Below are positions 24,473 through 35,968 of a DNA stretch of 64,000 nt, one piece after another. The notes under the pieces were generated by a model. The model worked only from the letters and a program-made list of their open reading frames with translations. It did not search any database and was not told where the DNA came from. How positions within the stretch are numbered: position 1 is the stretch's first letter; each line of letters begins with the position of its first letter. Source of the stretch: Gibbula magus (taxonomy: Eukaryota; Mollusca; Gastropoda; Trochida; Trochidae). Both the position numbers and the translations under genes were made by a program. The stretch is from NCBI GenBank assembly GCA_936450465.1, contig OW388303.1, positions 10,943,021 to 11,007,020 on the forward strand, read 5' to 3'.

Positions 24473-26333
24473 TCATATTTTAAAATATAGCAGCGTGACT
24501 GTCTTGATCTTGCGTGGTTCCTACCGACTGAGATCGAGGTGTGCCAGTTAGAACCGTCGCGCACGTGAATCATAAGGCCGAGATGTTCATGTTTCACGTG
24601 CTCGATGGTTCATCCGACTTGAACCATAGCTCAACACTACATCATACCACAAACAGAATTGACACAAGTTTAGTTTTAATTTCAGTTTACGTTTGTTTAA
24701 CATAATAGGGTAAAAGAAATCGTGTCCTTGTTAGAAAAATATGTCTATATTAGGCAGCTCACACAAAGCATGAACTAATCGTGATGCACGTTGAACACGT
24801 GGAAATGTACAAGTTGGTACTGTCAATGTCAATATCGTCAGCTTACATACAATAAAAAAAAATACAACATATTGTAAAAAAATTGCAATTCTGTTTTAAG
24901 TCATTCTCAATTGTGTCGTTTATTTATCTATTAAAGTTTATACAATATATTACGTTTAGAGGGTAAAACATCTCATTACCCGACCCAAGCCGTATCAGTA
25001 GAAAATGGTTATCCGTATTGATTTATAATGGTGCGATCTGTTTGCTTGGTCTCATGCAATTTGGAGAGGTAAGACAGCAAGATGACAATGCCATCATGTC
25101 ATAATTTAAAATCCACTCTGAGCGTTTAAGAGCCATCGAGTAATTTAGTGTTTTAAATACAACATTATGTTTTGGAAAACATACTTATTACATCAATCGC
25201 TAGAGACAACTACAAAACATATGATAAATAATTTTCATATCACTATCCGATGAAATTTGGTTTTAAAGACAAGTTGGCCTTAGATTAAAACGCGTCTATA
25301 GAATTTAACGTCATATTAACAGCCTTTCCTTTTCTGCATAAAAGTACCACAGAGTAACAGGGATTTCCTAGGCGTGTTGGCTTATCAATTTCACGAAGCT
25401 CGTTTTTTCAACTGTTTTCGTCCCTTCTCACACATTACTGAATGTGACAATTGTTATATTATAATGTTTCAAAATACCCTGTGAATATACAAATTATTGA
25501 CTTTTTACCTGTTAAATGGTACTTTATTGTGATTATACCAGCAAACTATGATAGATATAGTATGTATATATTATCATTGATTATACAATTCAAGCAACGT
25601 ACCTTGTTGGGTAATACATTTATTTTAATATCTGTAGAAACTACATAATTGAAAGAAATGCATGGTAAATAAATAAATAAATACACGCCAAAAACTGTAT
25701 TTTTATATTTTGTAGAGTAATCATAAATGGTCTCTTTTATTTGTTTGTTTACATTGTGGGAGTAAACCACAATGTGTTGCGCTTGAAAATAATACACATG
25801 ATCTATATGTAGACTTGAAAACATCTTTATTATTTAAGTGCGAATTCTCTGCTTATTTTGGTCGAAAAACTAAATTTGCGAAAAATTAAGAGTATATATT
25901 TCAATACGATTGGTTTTTAGAAATGTCTATTAACATAATCAATGGCTTTTACAGAAATAGCTATATCAGTCTGAACGCTTGAACTACTTTCGAATGTTTA
26001 GTGTGAACACCTTAAAATGGCCGCTAAGGGAAACATTCGTTTTAAGATTATTTTATTGTTTCGGGGGTCTTATTTCGCCATTGGTAACACTTAAATTGTA
26101 TGTTTCTTTTCATGAGAGCTATGTATTTTAGAAAGAACAGCGTGCCACAGTTCCTTTAACGTTACAAAAATAAAACTACTATGCAAACTTATAACCGTTG
26201 TGATGAAATAAAATCTAATACTCTTTTCAATTGCTTAGAAATGTCCTTCTCATATGCATGTCATCTGGTTGCAGTGTTAGTTCACTCGCCCAGAAACCCA
26301 ACCTCCAAGTCAGGGCGCTCTCCCTCCGATTGG

Positions 26334-26405
26334 CTCTACGGTAGTATATTAGTGACGTCACGGAGCGGTAACAGATTGCCGGTTCGATCCCACATTTCCC
26401 CGAAC
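26334..26405 (+). mobile_element. tRNA-Asp-like SINE head or tRNA pseudogene
   Basis: CGGTAGTATATTAGTGA resembles the 5' part and box A of tRNA-Asp, and CCGGTTCGATCCC is a good box B. The middle has diverged and would not fold with a GTC anticodon. It lies inside the palindrome-array element. Confidence 0.45.
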
Positions 26406-27346
26406 GTATTTCTGATCAGTGTGAAAGTGCCAATTCATCTGCCATCTTATACAAAAGTTTGATGTCAAATGAGGAAGATTGTAACAGTATTAAAATTTTA
26501 CATCGAAATATTAACATTTTTGTCTGTGGAAATCGAGTTATTACATAACAACAATGATCTTCCTGAGTTTAAATTATGTTGTTTCAAAATAGCCTCTATC
26601 ATTAGCGTTTTGATAGTCAATAGCAACAGTGTAAGAGATGTTTCCATTGTGTAGACACGAATAAAATTCACCATTGATCATTGATGTTTTTTTTGTAATG
26701 AAGGCTTTCAGTTGTAAAGATAATTAACATATATAAATAAAGACATTAACCCACTCTCAGGGATGTCATTCATGTTGTTTTACAACACTCGTGCCAGTAA
26801 AATTATGTTTCCCTTACTTTTCCTCGGAAAAAGAGGTAAAAACATTATGACATCCCAACTTGAATATGAATCTCTATATATTCGATTGTGGAGAACTTGG
26901 TTCACCACACCATATAAACAATGTTAAGATACATTGTAGCTTACAATTATCAAAACTAAAATATCATCAAAACTTTTAAAACGAAAATGTAGCTCTTTGC
27001 TGACATACTGTCCAAACATACTTGGCTCTATAACTGATCAGACCTTAAATAATAAAAAAAAATGAGGTTGAAAACTTACATTTTCCAAATCGCCAATTTA
27101 TAACCCATCGCCGGCCAAATTTGCCAAGACGACTGTACACTTATTTGGGGGGCAACACCAGATCTACAACTTATAATCCCCATATGCCAAGCTGTCGACG
27201 AAGACGACTTATGATGATTGTTTTACCTGTAGTCCTTGCTTGGGGTCACAGAATCAACAAATCTACAGTTTATAATTCCAATGGCCAAAGAGTCTAAACA
27301 CAATATTTCAGATTTCGAACCATGCAATGTCACCGGCCTTTCTTTC

Positions 27347-27962
27347 GACGGCATGCCGTCTTTCTAAGACAAAGGATATTAGACGGCATGCCGTCTTTAT
27401 AAGACAATATGTTTAAGACGGCATGCCATCTTTGTAAGACAATATTTTTCAGACGGCATGCCATCTTTAATATTTAAATTTCAAATAATGATGTCTCCCT
27501 TCTGACAATAAAGACGGCATGCCGTCCAAATTATTTAAAGATGGCATGTCGTCCAGAATTATGTTTTTATTAGACGGCATGCCGTTTGATATCACAACAT
27601 ATGCCAAAATATCCCCATTTACTAAAAGAAATGATTCTCTTAATAAAAGAAATGATATAAATGTTTTTGCATATCCGTATGCTATAATATCTTATCTTTG
27701 AGTATGCACTATTTGAGTTAAATCCTTGGCACAGATATTAAGATATTTCGATAAAATCACTACCACTCCTCACTCTGCTTTTCAATGTTTTTGTCATTTT
27801 CTCTGGTCTGAAATAGATTACCTATCTTTTTGTAGTTCACATCGTCAGAGGGAAGGGGGCATTTATTGTTTCCAAAATATTAAGCTTTGTCTGATCCTGT
27901 TTTTTCTATATGCTTGAATGAATGGTTAAGCTATCTTATCGTGTTTAAGACGGCATGCCGTC
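27347..27962. repeat. right subterminal palindrome array
   Basis: Perfect GACGGCATGCCGTC copies occur at 27347-27360, 27382-27395, 27513-27526 and 27949-27962. One-mismatch copies lie at 27417-27430, 27452-27465 and 27573-27586, and a weaker one at 27540-27553. Spacing is irregular (about 35, 35, 35, 61, 27, 33 and 376 bases). The intervals carry AAGACAATAT-like strings. The motif is absent from the rest of the window. Confidence 0.85.
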
Positions 27963-28000
27963 GAAAATCAAGGACGGAAAGCCGACGTGTCCCTGACTGA

Positions 28001-30400
28001 TAAGTGAATGAGTAGCATTACATGTAGTATCATGTGGTCTCATTAGAAATTGGTCAAATTCTAAATGTTTATTTTTACCCTTTAAGATTTAGTCCGAGAG
28101 TGTATAGGACAGAAACTGTTCACTGAGAAAGACAACACACATATTTTAGCATATCTTAGATAACATCACTATATTCAAAGGTTAAATCGTATAATCCAGC
28201 TTCAGATAAGCCATAGATTTTATGACATATAAAAACTATAGGAATTTAGTTGTAATAATGAAACGATGTTACTACAGCGTCAAGTTGAGTTAACCTTTAC
28301 CAAATGTCACCGAATAAGAAACCTTGCATAAATCAACCTATTATGTTTTGCTTTAGTATTTCTTTCCATTAAGTTCACTTTTCATAGAAAATCAGGAAAG
28401 ATGCTTTTGGCTTTTTGTCCCTCATTATTTGTTTTCTTTCGATAACATCACACAGACAAAGATGATTTACTGGTTTTAAATTGTTATATGTTTTATACTG
28501 AATAACTTCAGTGGGTTAACAAAAGTCTTTAGCTGACAAAAATTTAATTCAAATTTTAAAATCCTTGAAAGTACGACAAAAAATCCATTTCAAATTATCT
28601 TAGTTATGTGTGGGTGTTTTGAAACTGGTGAGACATACATTTTTGCAAGCTATTACGAGAAATAACATGTCATGAGTCATACTTTTACGAAGGTAGTGTG
28701 CTCTGTGCTGCTCTCAAAGTTCAATGTACTATAATTGTTTCATCTTGAATAAAATACACTGTAAAACAATTTTTGCGAAGATTTCCTACGACAATCAGAA
28801 ATTCAAATTGTGCCATAACGCATAAAGGGATGGTTCTGTCGCCATATTGGATTTTAATGCATTACATGAAATGAAAACACGCTATAGTGTACCTAATTTT
28901 AAAACTTTTTAATCACTAAAGACATACACTGATAGAGTATTCATACAGTAACACATAGCATGTCATAAAACTAATAAACACTTTGCTATTACGCTGTACA
29001 GCGAAGTTTTCCCCGCTCGATGCGCCGATGAATGGCTTCAGTTCTCATTGTTTTATTTTTCAACAAATGAGCGCTTGTGTTTATACCGTTGTGATAATAT
29101 TACCTTCATTACTATAACCAAATTTGACTATGTATTAATAACATATATTTGTAAAGAGGAATATCCTCTTGAATTTCGTTTCCACAAAAAATTACCCCGA
29201 TAGAACTCTCCTTTAAAATGTTTACGAAGAAGCAAATATATCACTTCTGAAAAATTGGTTTGAATAGAAAATTTATTTTAGAGATGTCTTTTTTGCTTTT
29301 ATGTGTGGATATATTCACGCATTCTTACATCTAAATAGCCTAAACCCTTTCTGTGAGCAATCTTTTGTTCGTATATGTTTTATATTGAAACACTAGAGAA
29401 ATGTAAACATTTTTTATTTAAAGGCCTATCTCTATTTGCCATGAACAGATAAACATATCCGAATGATCATAAGCAATACGTAATTCCTATCCAGACATAT
29501 TCATTTCAGACCATTCATATTCAGACGCATTAGAAATAATCATGAGTTTTAGTTTCTAACATTTTGGTCCATTATTGAACATCTTAATACAGTACAGGCA
29601 TTCTTAACCATTTCATAGTATCGTGACTGGACTTAATTATATTCAGATGTTCCGGACGTAATTATTATCACAGTTTTGACTTATTTCGTTGGATTAATGC
29701 TGAAATAGATAAACCTGGAGAGTTTTCGTCTTCCGATGCTCCTACTCAAACTAAACACAGGAAGCCATTGAAGAAGGAAGGATCATTTTCATAATCCCTT
29801 CAGACAAGTCCTTTTGTTCTGGATTATTCAAGAAATACAATACAGAAAATAACTTGTTGCCATTTTAAGATGTGTTCATGATAGAAGGGGAACTGGGTTG
29901 GAATGAATGAAAGCAAGATGGTATAATTAGATGTCTTGTCATTGATACAGTCATAGTTTACCATCATTGTTTAGTAATATTCCTTTATGTTTAATTTAGC
30001 ACGGAAATCCCACCATGGAAAATTATAAGAAGTTTTACTTTTGCAGATGCGATCCCAAATATAACAATGTTGAATTGTTCACTGTCTAAATGGAATATAC
30101 TTAATGCCTTGAGAGAAATGATATAAAAGTAATATTCTTATAAATAACAGCCTGTTCGATGCAATACTTGACATAACATTACGTTAAAGAAATATGTAAT
30201 TGGTAATATGTCGATTTGGATATTCAGGTTAATAATACATTAATTCCTCAATTGGCTCTACCAGAAAAAAATGTTTACTATTGCAGACAATGTTATCCAA
30301 AATATATCACAATGTCACACATATATTCACTATCTAAACTGTTTGTATTGCTAATGCATTCAAAGGGACACTGAATGTAAACATAGCTGACCAGTTCTTG
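28001..30400. other. non-coding DNA shared with unit B
   Basis: 28.09-28.75 kb aligns well with 38.22-38.90 kb and 29.25-29.95 with 39.0-39.7 kb, without a conserved reading frame. 28.80-29.22 kb is extra in A. Its ends (CATAAAGGGATGGTTCTGTC, and AGAACTCTCCTTTAAAATG) are loosely inverted and may be another MITE. Confidence 0.4.
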
Positions 30401-30404
30401 GAGG

Positions 30405-30560
30405 AGGTTTTGGTGGCTGAGTGGATAAGCTTTTAGGACAGTCATTGCTGGCGACTGGCGAGGGTGTGGGTTTGAATCCCGTTATGAACTCAAACAGAAA
30501 ATGTGGGTCTATGTATGTGAGTATGTGGTATTCCAAATATAGCAATGACACACAATAAAG
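30405..30560 (+). mobile_element. tRNA-derived SINE (Leu/Ser-like head), copy A
   Basis: TTGGTGGCTGAGTGGATAAG is a class II tRNA-like box A and GGGTTTGAATCCC (30468-30480) a perfect box B-type motif. The SINE body (GTATGTGGTATTCCAAATAT) follows. The matching SINE in unit B (40130-40260) shows it was inserted before the duplication. Confidence 0.6.
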
Positions 30561-31629
30561 AAATTACTAACTCGTGTGATGTTCTTTTATATATCTTAAA
30601 TATTCATTTACATTTCCAGAAACATAAACTAATAAAAGTTGACGCGGTGTAAGGAGCTCTGTTTTAAATCAACTTAATTGTTAGTAAAGTAGTTTATCAG
30701 GAACAGTCGCCTTGACATTACGAAAGGCCGTCACAGAAACAACAATGACTGCTGGAAATTAACGCGCTATTGCCTTATGTAAAGAGATTGATAATATGTG
30801 AAAGCTCACTTATCATCAAACGATTACTGTACAATTTGATCAATGTAAGCACTACAGATACTAATTTCCTTATCCGCATGAAACCCGCGATGTGTATTGA
30901 GGCTGCTAAAACAGTAATTAGTTTACTTACACAAAGGGCTATAACAAGCTTATCAGCCTTCTAACGAAACTTGCAATATAATTGAACACTTTTCTTTGTA
31001 TAAATTTGTGTTTAATTTTATGAAAATAAGAAAGAATAGTAGATCATTAAATAGAAACATACTTTCTCTCTTAACGATCCATGATAAACTCTAGAAGATA
31101 AATGTGCGAGGTTATCTTGCTTAAGTCAACCCTGTATTGTTGCTGGTTTAATGACTCACATTTTTACATGTAACGAAAATCAAATTTCAATCTGCCAAAG
31201 TGGACATAGTGCTTATAATCTCTTAAAAAATTATAATTAAAAAAACGTAAATATGAAAAACGCTTAAAGTATATGATGAGCTGTATAGTAACCATTCAAG
31301 AACGTAAATATCACGTTGAATAAACGCGTATGAGTAGGTTTGGATAGGTCATATTGACTTACAGTACGTTTACAGCGGGTGTTGTTATTAATGTCACAAT
31401 GTTGGTATTATTAATTTATTAATACAAAATGTTATATTTAGAATACTTAACCCCGCTAAGTGTAATGCCATCATTATGACACTAGTGAAATAGATAATTT
31501 CCAACGAGAAAAAGCGAATTAAATACTGATACCATTCATGAATATTGCATTAAACCAATCTTGTAATTTTATACGCCCCATTAGTCCGCCATTACGTCTG
31601 GGGATCCACTGATTGAGGTCAGTCTTAGT

Positions 31630-31642
31630 TGACCTTTGACCT
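31630..31642 (-). promoter_or_regulatory. DR1 nuclear-receptor-type site (AGGTCAAAGGTCA)
   Basis: On the minus strand this is a perfect AGGTCA direct repeat with one-base spacing, the classical site for RXR/HNF4/COUP-TF-type receptors. A third half-site (GGTCA) lies 9 bases away and an opposed AGGTCA about 15 bases away. The unit B copy keeps the 13-mer intact. Function is not shown by sequence alone. Confidence 0.35.
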
Positions 31643-32368
31643 ACTTTGACCGGCCAATGAAATAAGGAACATAAAGTCCCACTGACTTGATCAGTCTAAC
31701 AAATAAATTGCCAGAGTTGATATCGTTTTGCAGCTCTAACGAAGGTGAAGTCAAGTGAGCCCAGCCGAAGCAAAGATATGACATGAAACAAACCCACAGC
31801 AGAATGTCAAAATGTAAACTTGATACTTGATCATACTTTTGTTGCTCATTCAATTTATTTTGTGCTATTTATATTGCTAATTCAAATTTATGAAGTGCGG
31901 ATTACGGATTTGAGAATATGTGCCACCTTTTCACATTTTTTTCATTTAATGACATATAAAAGTATACATGTGGGGGCACATGCTGAAGACGTTATTGAAT
32001 GCATACAATTAGCTTCGTGATGTCTCTTTGAAAAGCTTTACCAAAATAGTCCTTTGATATAGTTGTATCGTAACATTGCAGGTGATGTTAATGTCAGTGC
32101 AAAATGTTGTATTATGAAATCTTCCCACTCAATCTATATAAGATATGTTACATTCACATTCTCAATGCTATTGTTACATCATGTTGTCTACAACCCTGAC
32201 ATTTTCAATAATGGTCGATTCAATTGTGCTGACATCTATACTTCTTTTTAAAAGATTGAACTCAGTATGTATGAAAGATCAGAACAAATACATTGTTCAA
32301 ACATAAGTGATATGGCTATGTTGATTGTAATATTGTAAACAGTTGGACATATCACTAGTATCAAGCAA

Positions 32369-32728
32369 TTGCTCTGCTTTGTTATATCTCAGAGATATGT
32401 TGCCAGAAGACTTGGCGCTTCACAGAAAATAAAACGAACGCACGTCCACATCAGGCAAAGAGTACAAATGACTGCTGACAACTCATCGGATCAGCTTCAT
32501 GATAAAGACAGCACTGTCCCCAGACCTCAATCCGATCGACCATGTTTGGCACATGCCTGGATGTCAAGTGTATGGACGTCTGTCACGACCTGCCATGTGT
32601 CGCGACCTGTCATGCTTCATGACATCGATAATGTTTTGCTTCAGGAATGGCAGAACATCCCATTGATATTATTGATGGTATCTGACATTCTGCGGTGGGC
32701 AATGCAGTTGGACACACACATACTCTAA
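32369..32728 (+). pseudogene. Tc1-like transposase fragments (HTH bit and C-terminal part)
   Basis: The beginning includes RYVARRLGASQ, like the first HTH of Tc1 transposases. From about 32510 the DNA reads, across shifted frames, PDLNPIDHVWH, then a linker and RDIDNVLLQEWQNIP, which is the region of the third catalytic residue and the C-terminal EW.NIP signature. In this copy the catalytic Glu position is Asp (NPIDH). Internal parts are missing. The homologous piece is at 42.84-43.05 kb in unit B. Confidence 0.65.
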
Positions 32729-34152
32729 CAATAAAAAACGTTATTATTATGAAAAGAATGTTCGTCGAGAAGCTGTAGTATATAACATTACGATATTACT
32801 ACCATGATCACCAATCATGAAACTTAAATCTGCTATATAAAATGTTTTACAGATTCAGTCTTATACCTATGACACACTGGAAAATAATCTCTAATATCCA
32901 ATATAACAAGGTTGTCTGTAATGTTAAGGGATGAGTCGTGATATGCATTATGCATAGAATGCAGGTGTGAAGTGTTTGTTGTAATGTTAAGGGAATTATA
33001 AGATACAAAACTTATCATGAAATATAAGTGTTTAGTTCCAAATTGATACATTATACTTTTTATACCAAGTGATATAAAAGAAACGTAAATCTAATATTAA
33101 ACTATTTGTAACTTTGTATATTTTTTGTGCATGGAAGGGTTAAGGTGCAAATAGATACAGTTATACATTGGAAATCATCCCCTTTTTGGCCAATACCAAT
33201 GACAATATGTAACGAAATGATGCATATCTGATCAATTGACCTCAATGTGACATTATCATCTGAAGTAATTGCCCTCTTTAACCTAACAAGGTTTTCAAAA
33301 TAGCAACGTATGACAGGTATTAGTCCATTTGTTGAGGAAACGTTATTAAGTCAGTTACACTAGGTTGTAGTCTCATGGGAAATGCAGTTACTGTATAATA
33401 TTGATTCTGAAACTATCTTCCAGATAAGGTGATTTTGCAGCCATCATGAATCCTTCAGTGAAATATTGATTGAAATCAGTATAGTACAAAAGTATAGCAA
33501 GTATAGCACTATTTCCAAAAGAAAACTGTATAAAAATGAATTTTCGAATTCAACAGTTTCAAGTTTGGACAATATTATTAACACAATTGTCCTCAAAGCC
33601 ATGCCATCTATAATGACACAAATGACAGATTTAAACATTCATGTGTATATTTATATACTGCAATGCATTTAGTGGTTAGTGTTCAGAACATCATTATTGA
33701 AAAACAGTACATCTATATCTACAATACTACTTGTAGTAGCACTTTTATATCAATCCCTTAACGAAAATGATCTCAATTAAATCACTTCTCGTGTTAATTT
33801 ATTTCAATATTTCCCACATTATGTGACAGTTTATGGTGTATTGTGTTTGTTAAGAGCATTTGCGAGAAAGCGTTTGTCATTTTTATATGTTCAACAATTA
33901 GGCATTGAGTTTAAAAGGAAATAATATCTTATCTTGACAATGCTGACTAATTTCGGACAAAGTGTCACTGGTTTGCTAATGAACTTCGTTTGACCTGACT
34001 TAAACTCAACGTGATTGTTGAAGAGGGTTTTATATGTTATGATGGTTTTGGCATTTGTCGCTAATGACTAGGGTGTAATTTGTTTCAATCTTTTCCACAT
34101 CAAGTGACAGTGTAGATGTCCATTGTGTTTGTGAAGAGCAAATTATGAGAGG

Positions 34153-34339
34153 AAGAAAAATATTTTATGGATGATCAACTTCTTTATTAACAATAGCGAC
34201 GTTTCGCTATAGATCCTTATACCGTTATCAAGTATAAGGATCTATACCGAAACGTCGCTATTGTTAATAAATAAGTTGATCATCCATAAAACATTTGTCT
34301 TCTTCATCTCACCAACTTCTAGAATGCCTCTCTAACAGT
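34153..34339. mobile_element. foldback insertion with 59-bp arms and a 13-bp target duplication
   Basis: Arms 34163-34221 and 34233-34291 are reverse complements with about 2 mismatches and an 11-base loop. Each arm carries CGAAACGTCG and a GGTATA/TATACC-type stem, features of Penelope-type terminal repeats. The insertion is bounded by AAATTATGAGAGG at 34140-34152 and again at 34340-34352. Unit A at about 16245-16270 has the uninterrupted site (GCAAATTATAGTAGCC). Confidence 0.75.
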
Positions 34340-34951
34340 AAATTATGAGAGGGTGTTTGTTACTCATCTTTGATGTTCAACAATTAGACATTCATTAAAA
34401 CGTAAATGATACTGCAATTAAATCCCTCTCTGAGGATAAGAAATAACGTTTCTTGAAGTAAAATTGGTCGATCAATATAGTATCTCTGTTGAGAGTAGTG
34501 CGAGATAGAAGTCTTAGATGTCAGCAATTAGCAGATTATTTAAATGAAGAAGATAATATTGTCAAAATAAACTTAAAAGGATATGGATATCAGTGTTCAA
34601 ATATTTTTGTAATTTTGAGAGATGGTCCTTTAAAATTGTTGTAATTCGTAGAGGATTATCAATCTAACGAAACAGTAATATTTACTCAATTATTATTCTA
34701 CTTAAAGGCCCTGTAGCACATTTTTTGGTAATTTTTTTCTCCAATTTTCCATTTATTATTTAAGTTTACTCAATTATTTATATTGTCACATTAGAAGGTA
34801 AAACATCTCTGTGGACCGATCAAAGAATAATGTTGAATGTTGATGATTAAAGGATCGATACAAAAAGTCTTGAAGCTGGAGAAAAAATCCCATACTGCCA
34901 TAGCATGACATTTCCAGGTTTACCATATATGTCGTTTAGCGGATTGCTTCA

Positions 34952-35167
34952 ATGCAACACAGGATTGACCCGGCAATGTATACCAGATTTTTACACCCTT
35001 GCCAAGGTGCAAAGATGATCAAGAATCGTTTGAGAGAGCCAGGACTCCGTGCACGACGACCTGAAGTTGAACATGTGCGGCAGGTTATATCAACGTTAGT
35101 GTGTACAACAACACATTGGATGTGGATCTGGGACTGGTGGCTTTCTAGGTCACTGTGCTGCAGCTAA
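34952..35167 (+). pseudogene. Tc1-like transposase N-terminal fragment
   Basis: AKMIKNRLREPGLRARRPEV (from about 35010) is the end of the second HTH and following linker of Tc1 transposases (usual form: I...T.RNRL.E.GLRARRP). Downstream DNA aligns with the central fragment at 17.0 kb in unit A. It is broken by divergence and has no DDE residues. Confidence 0.65.
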
Positions 35168-35859
35168 AGACATATGCATGAAACTAAACTTTATAACGAA
35201 TTATGCTACCATCATGTAGAAAAAGTAGAAACCTAAACATTGATCCCGTAGAAATGTTGCCTTGTTTCAGTCGGTAATATCACCCGTGGATGAAAACTCA
35301 ATGCTTTTTGGTGGTTGTATTTCTTGTGTGGCTTCATTTACTATACGTTCTATTTGAACCTATTCCTTGTAAACTTGTTGCCTTCAACACAAAATTATGA
35401 TTAAGGAAACATACTTATGGGTGCATATGCTCTCCGTATAAAGAAGTTGCTATTCATAAATACTTATCTTAAGACTTCCAACTTCTTAAAAGCCTATCAA
35501 AGAAGTTAAGATAACGACTGTTTTAGAAATAAAATTACTTTCTGTATTAGTGAAATTAATGAAATATGTTTAATTCATTTAGTTTACAAACAAATAATTA
35601 AAAAAGTAAAGAATAGACAGACAGTTATTTTGATATAAACATCTTTGGATATTATGCCCATAATAATATAGATTTAGGTGAACCTTAATTGAAAAAAAGA
35701 CTTTAATTTGTGTTCAGCACTAAACATAAAGCAGACGAAGAAACATACTCTCTTCACAAAAGTTATTTCTTCCCACGTAGGCTCTGTTACAAATGAAGCT
35801 CTCCTGTGGCTAGAAATTTAATTTCCCGATGTACTACAATTTAGTTTTGTGACGTTGTT

Positions 35860-35968
35860 TTAAAGGGGCAGTAGCACGTTTTCTGGAAATTTCGTTTTTT
35901 TTCTTCAAATTTCACATTTTTAATGATAGTTTAGGTTTTTGCAAAAAAACGTGCTACTGCCTCTTTAA
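35860..35968. mobile_element. 109-bp TTAA-flanked MITE (piggyBac-like)
   Basis: The ends TTAAAGGGGCAGTAGCACGT and, on the minus strand, TTAAAGAGGCAGTAGCACGT differ at one position over about 22 bases. They sit on TTAA, the duplicated target of piggyBac-type transposition. Low divergence suggests a young copy. Confidence 0.75.

Larger units (their letters stand above)
24259..27999. mobile_element. 3.74-kb TIR element with 14-bp palindrome arrays at both ends
   Basis: Left end CAGTCAGGGACCTCACGGCT then TTCCGTC; right end, on the minus strand, CAGTCAGGGACACGTCGGCT then TTCCGTC. The inverted repeats are therefore about 27-29 bp with 4 mismatches. Immediately inside both ends lie clusters of the palindrome GACGGCATGCCGTC (see the separate entries). 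No transposase-like frame is present in the 2.8-kb centre, so the element is probably non-autonomous. Flanks match unit B on both sides (left with about 37.88-37.90 kb, right with about 38.13 kb), so it is an insertion private to A; about 220 bp of B sequence is missing at the site. No convincing target duplication is visible. The superfamily is not recognised. Confidence 0.7.
15740..33700 (+). repeat. unit A of an ancient direct duplication
   Basis: Many blocks in this interval recur in the same order and orientation in unit B. Pairs include 16.0-16.33 with 33.95-34.42, 16.98-17.1 with 35.08-35.15, 21.18-21.4 with 36.15-36.36, 23.2-23.4 with 36.57-36.75, 28.09-28.72 with 38.22-38.87, 31.44-31.85 with 40.33-40.76 and 33.2-33.66 with 43.8-44.3 kb. 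Identity is roughly 75-90% by eye. A is longer mainly through its own insertions: extra sequence at 17.8-20.6, a Tc1 element at 21.6-23.2 and the palindrome-array element at 24.26-28.0 kb. No intact gene explains the duplication. Confidence 0.8.

Noticed and set aside
24259..27999. CRISPR-like array
   Set aside because: The repeated 14-mer is palindromic, irregularly spaced and flanked by transposon-type inverted ends in animal DNA; there are no uniform spacers and no cas genes.
34163..34291. Intact hammerhead ribozyme in the foldback arms
   Set aside because: GAAACGTC is present, but the CTGATGA element is replaced by TTGATAA on one strand and missing on the other.
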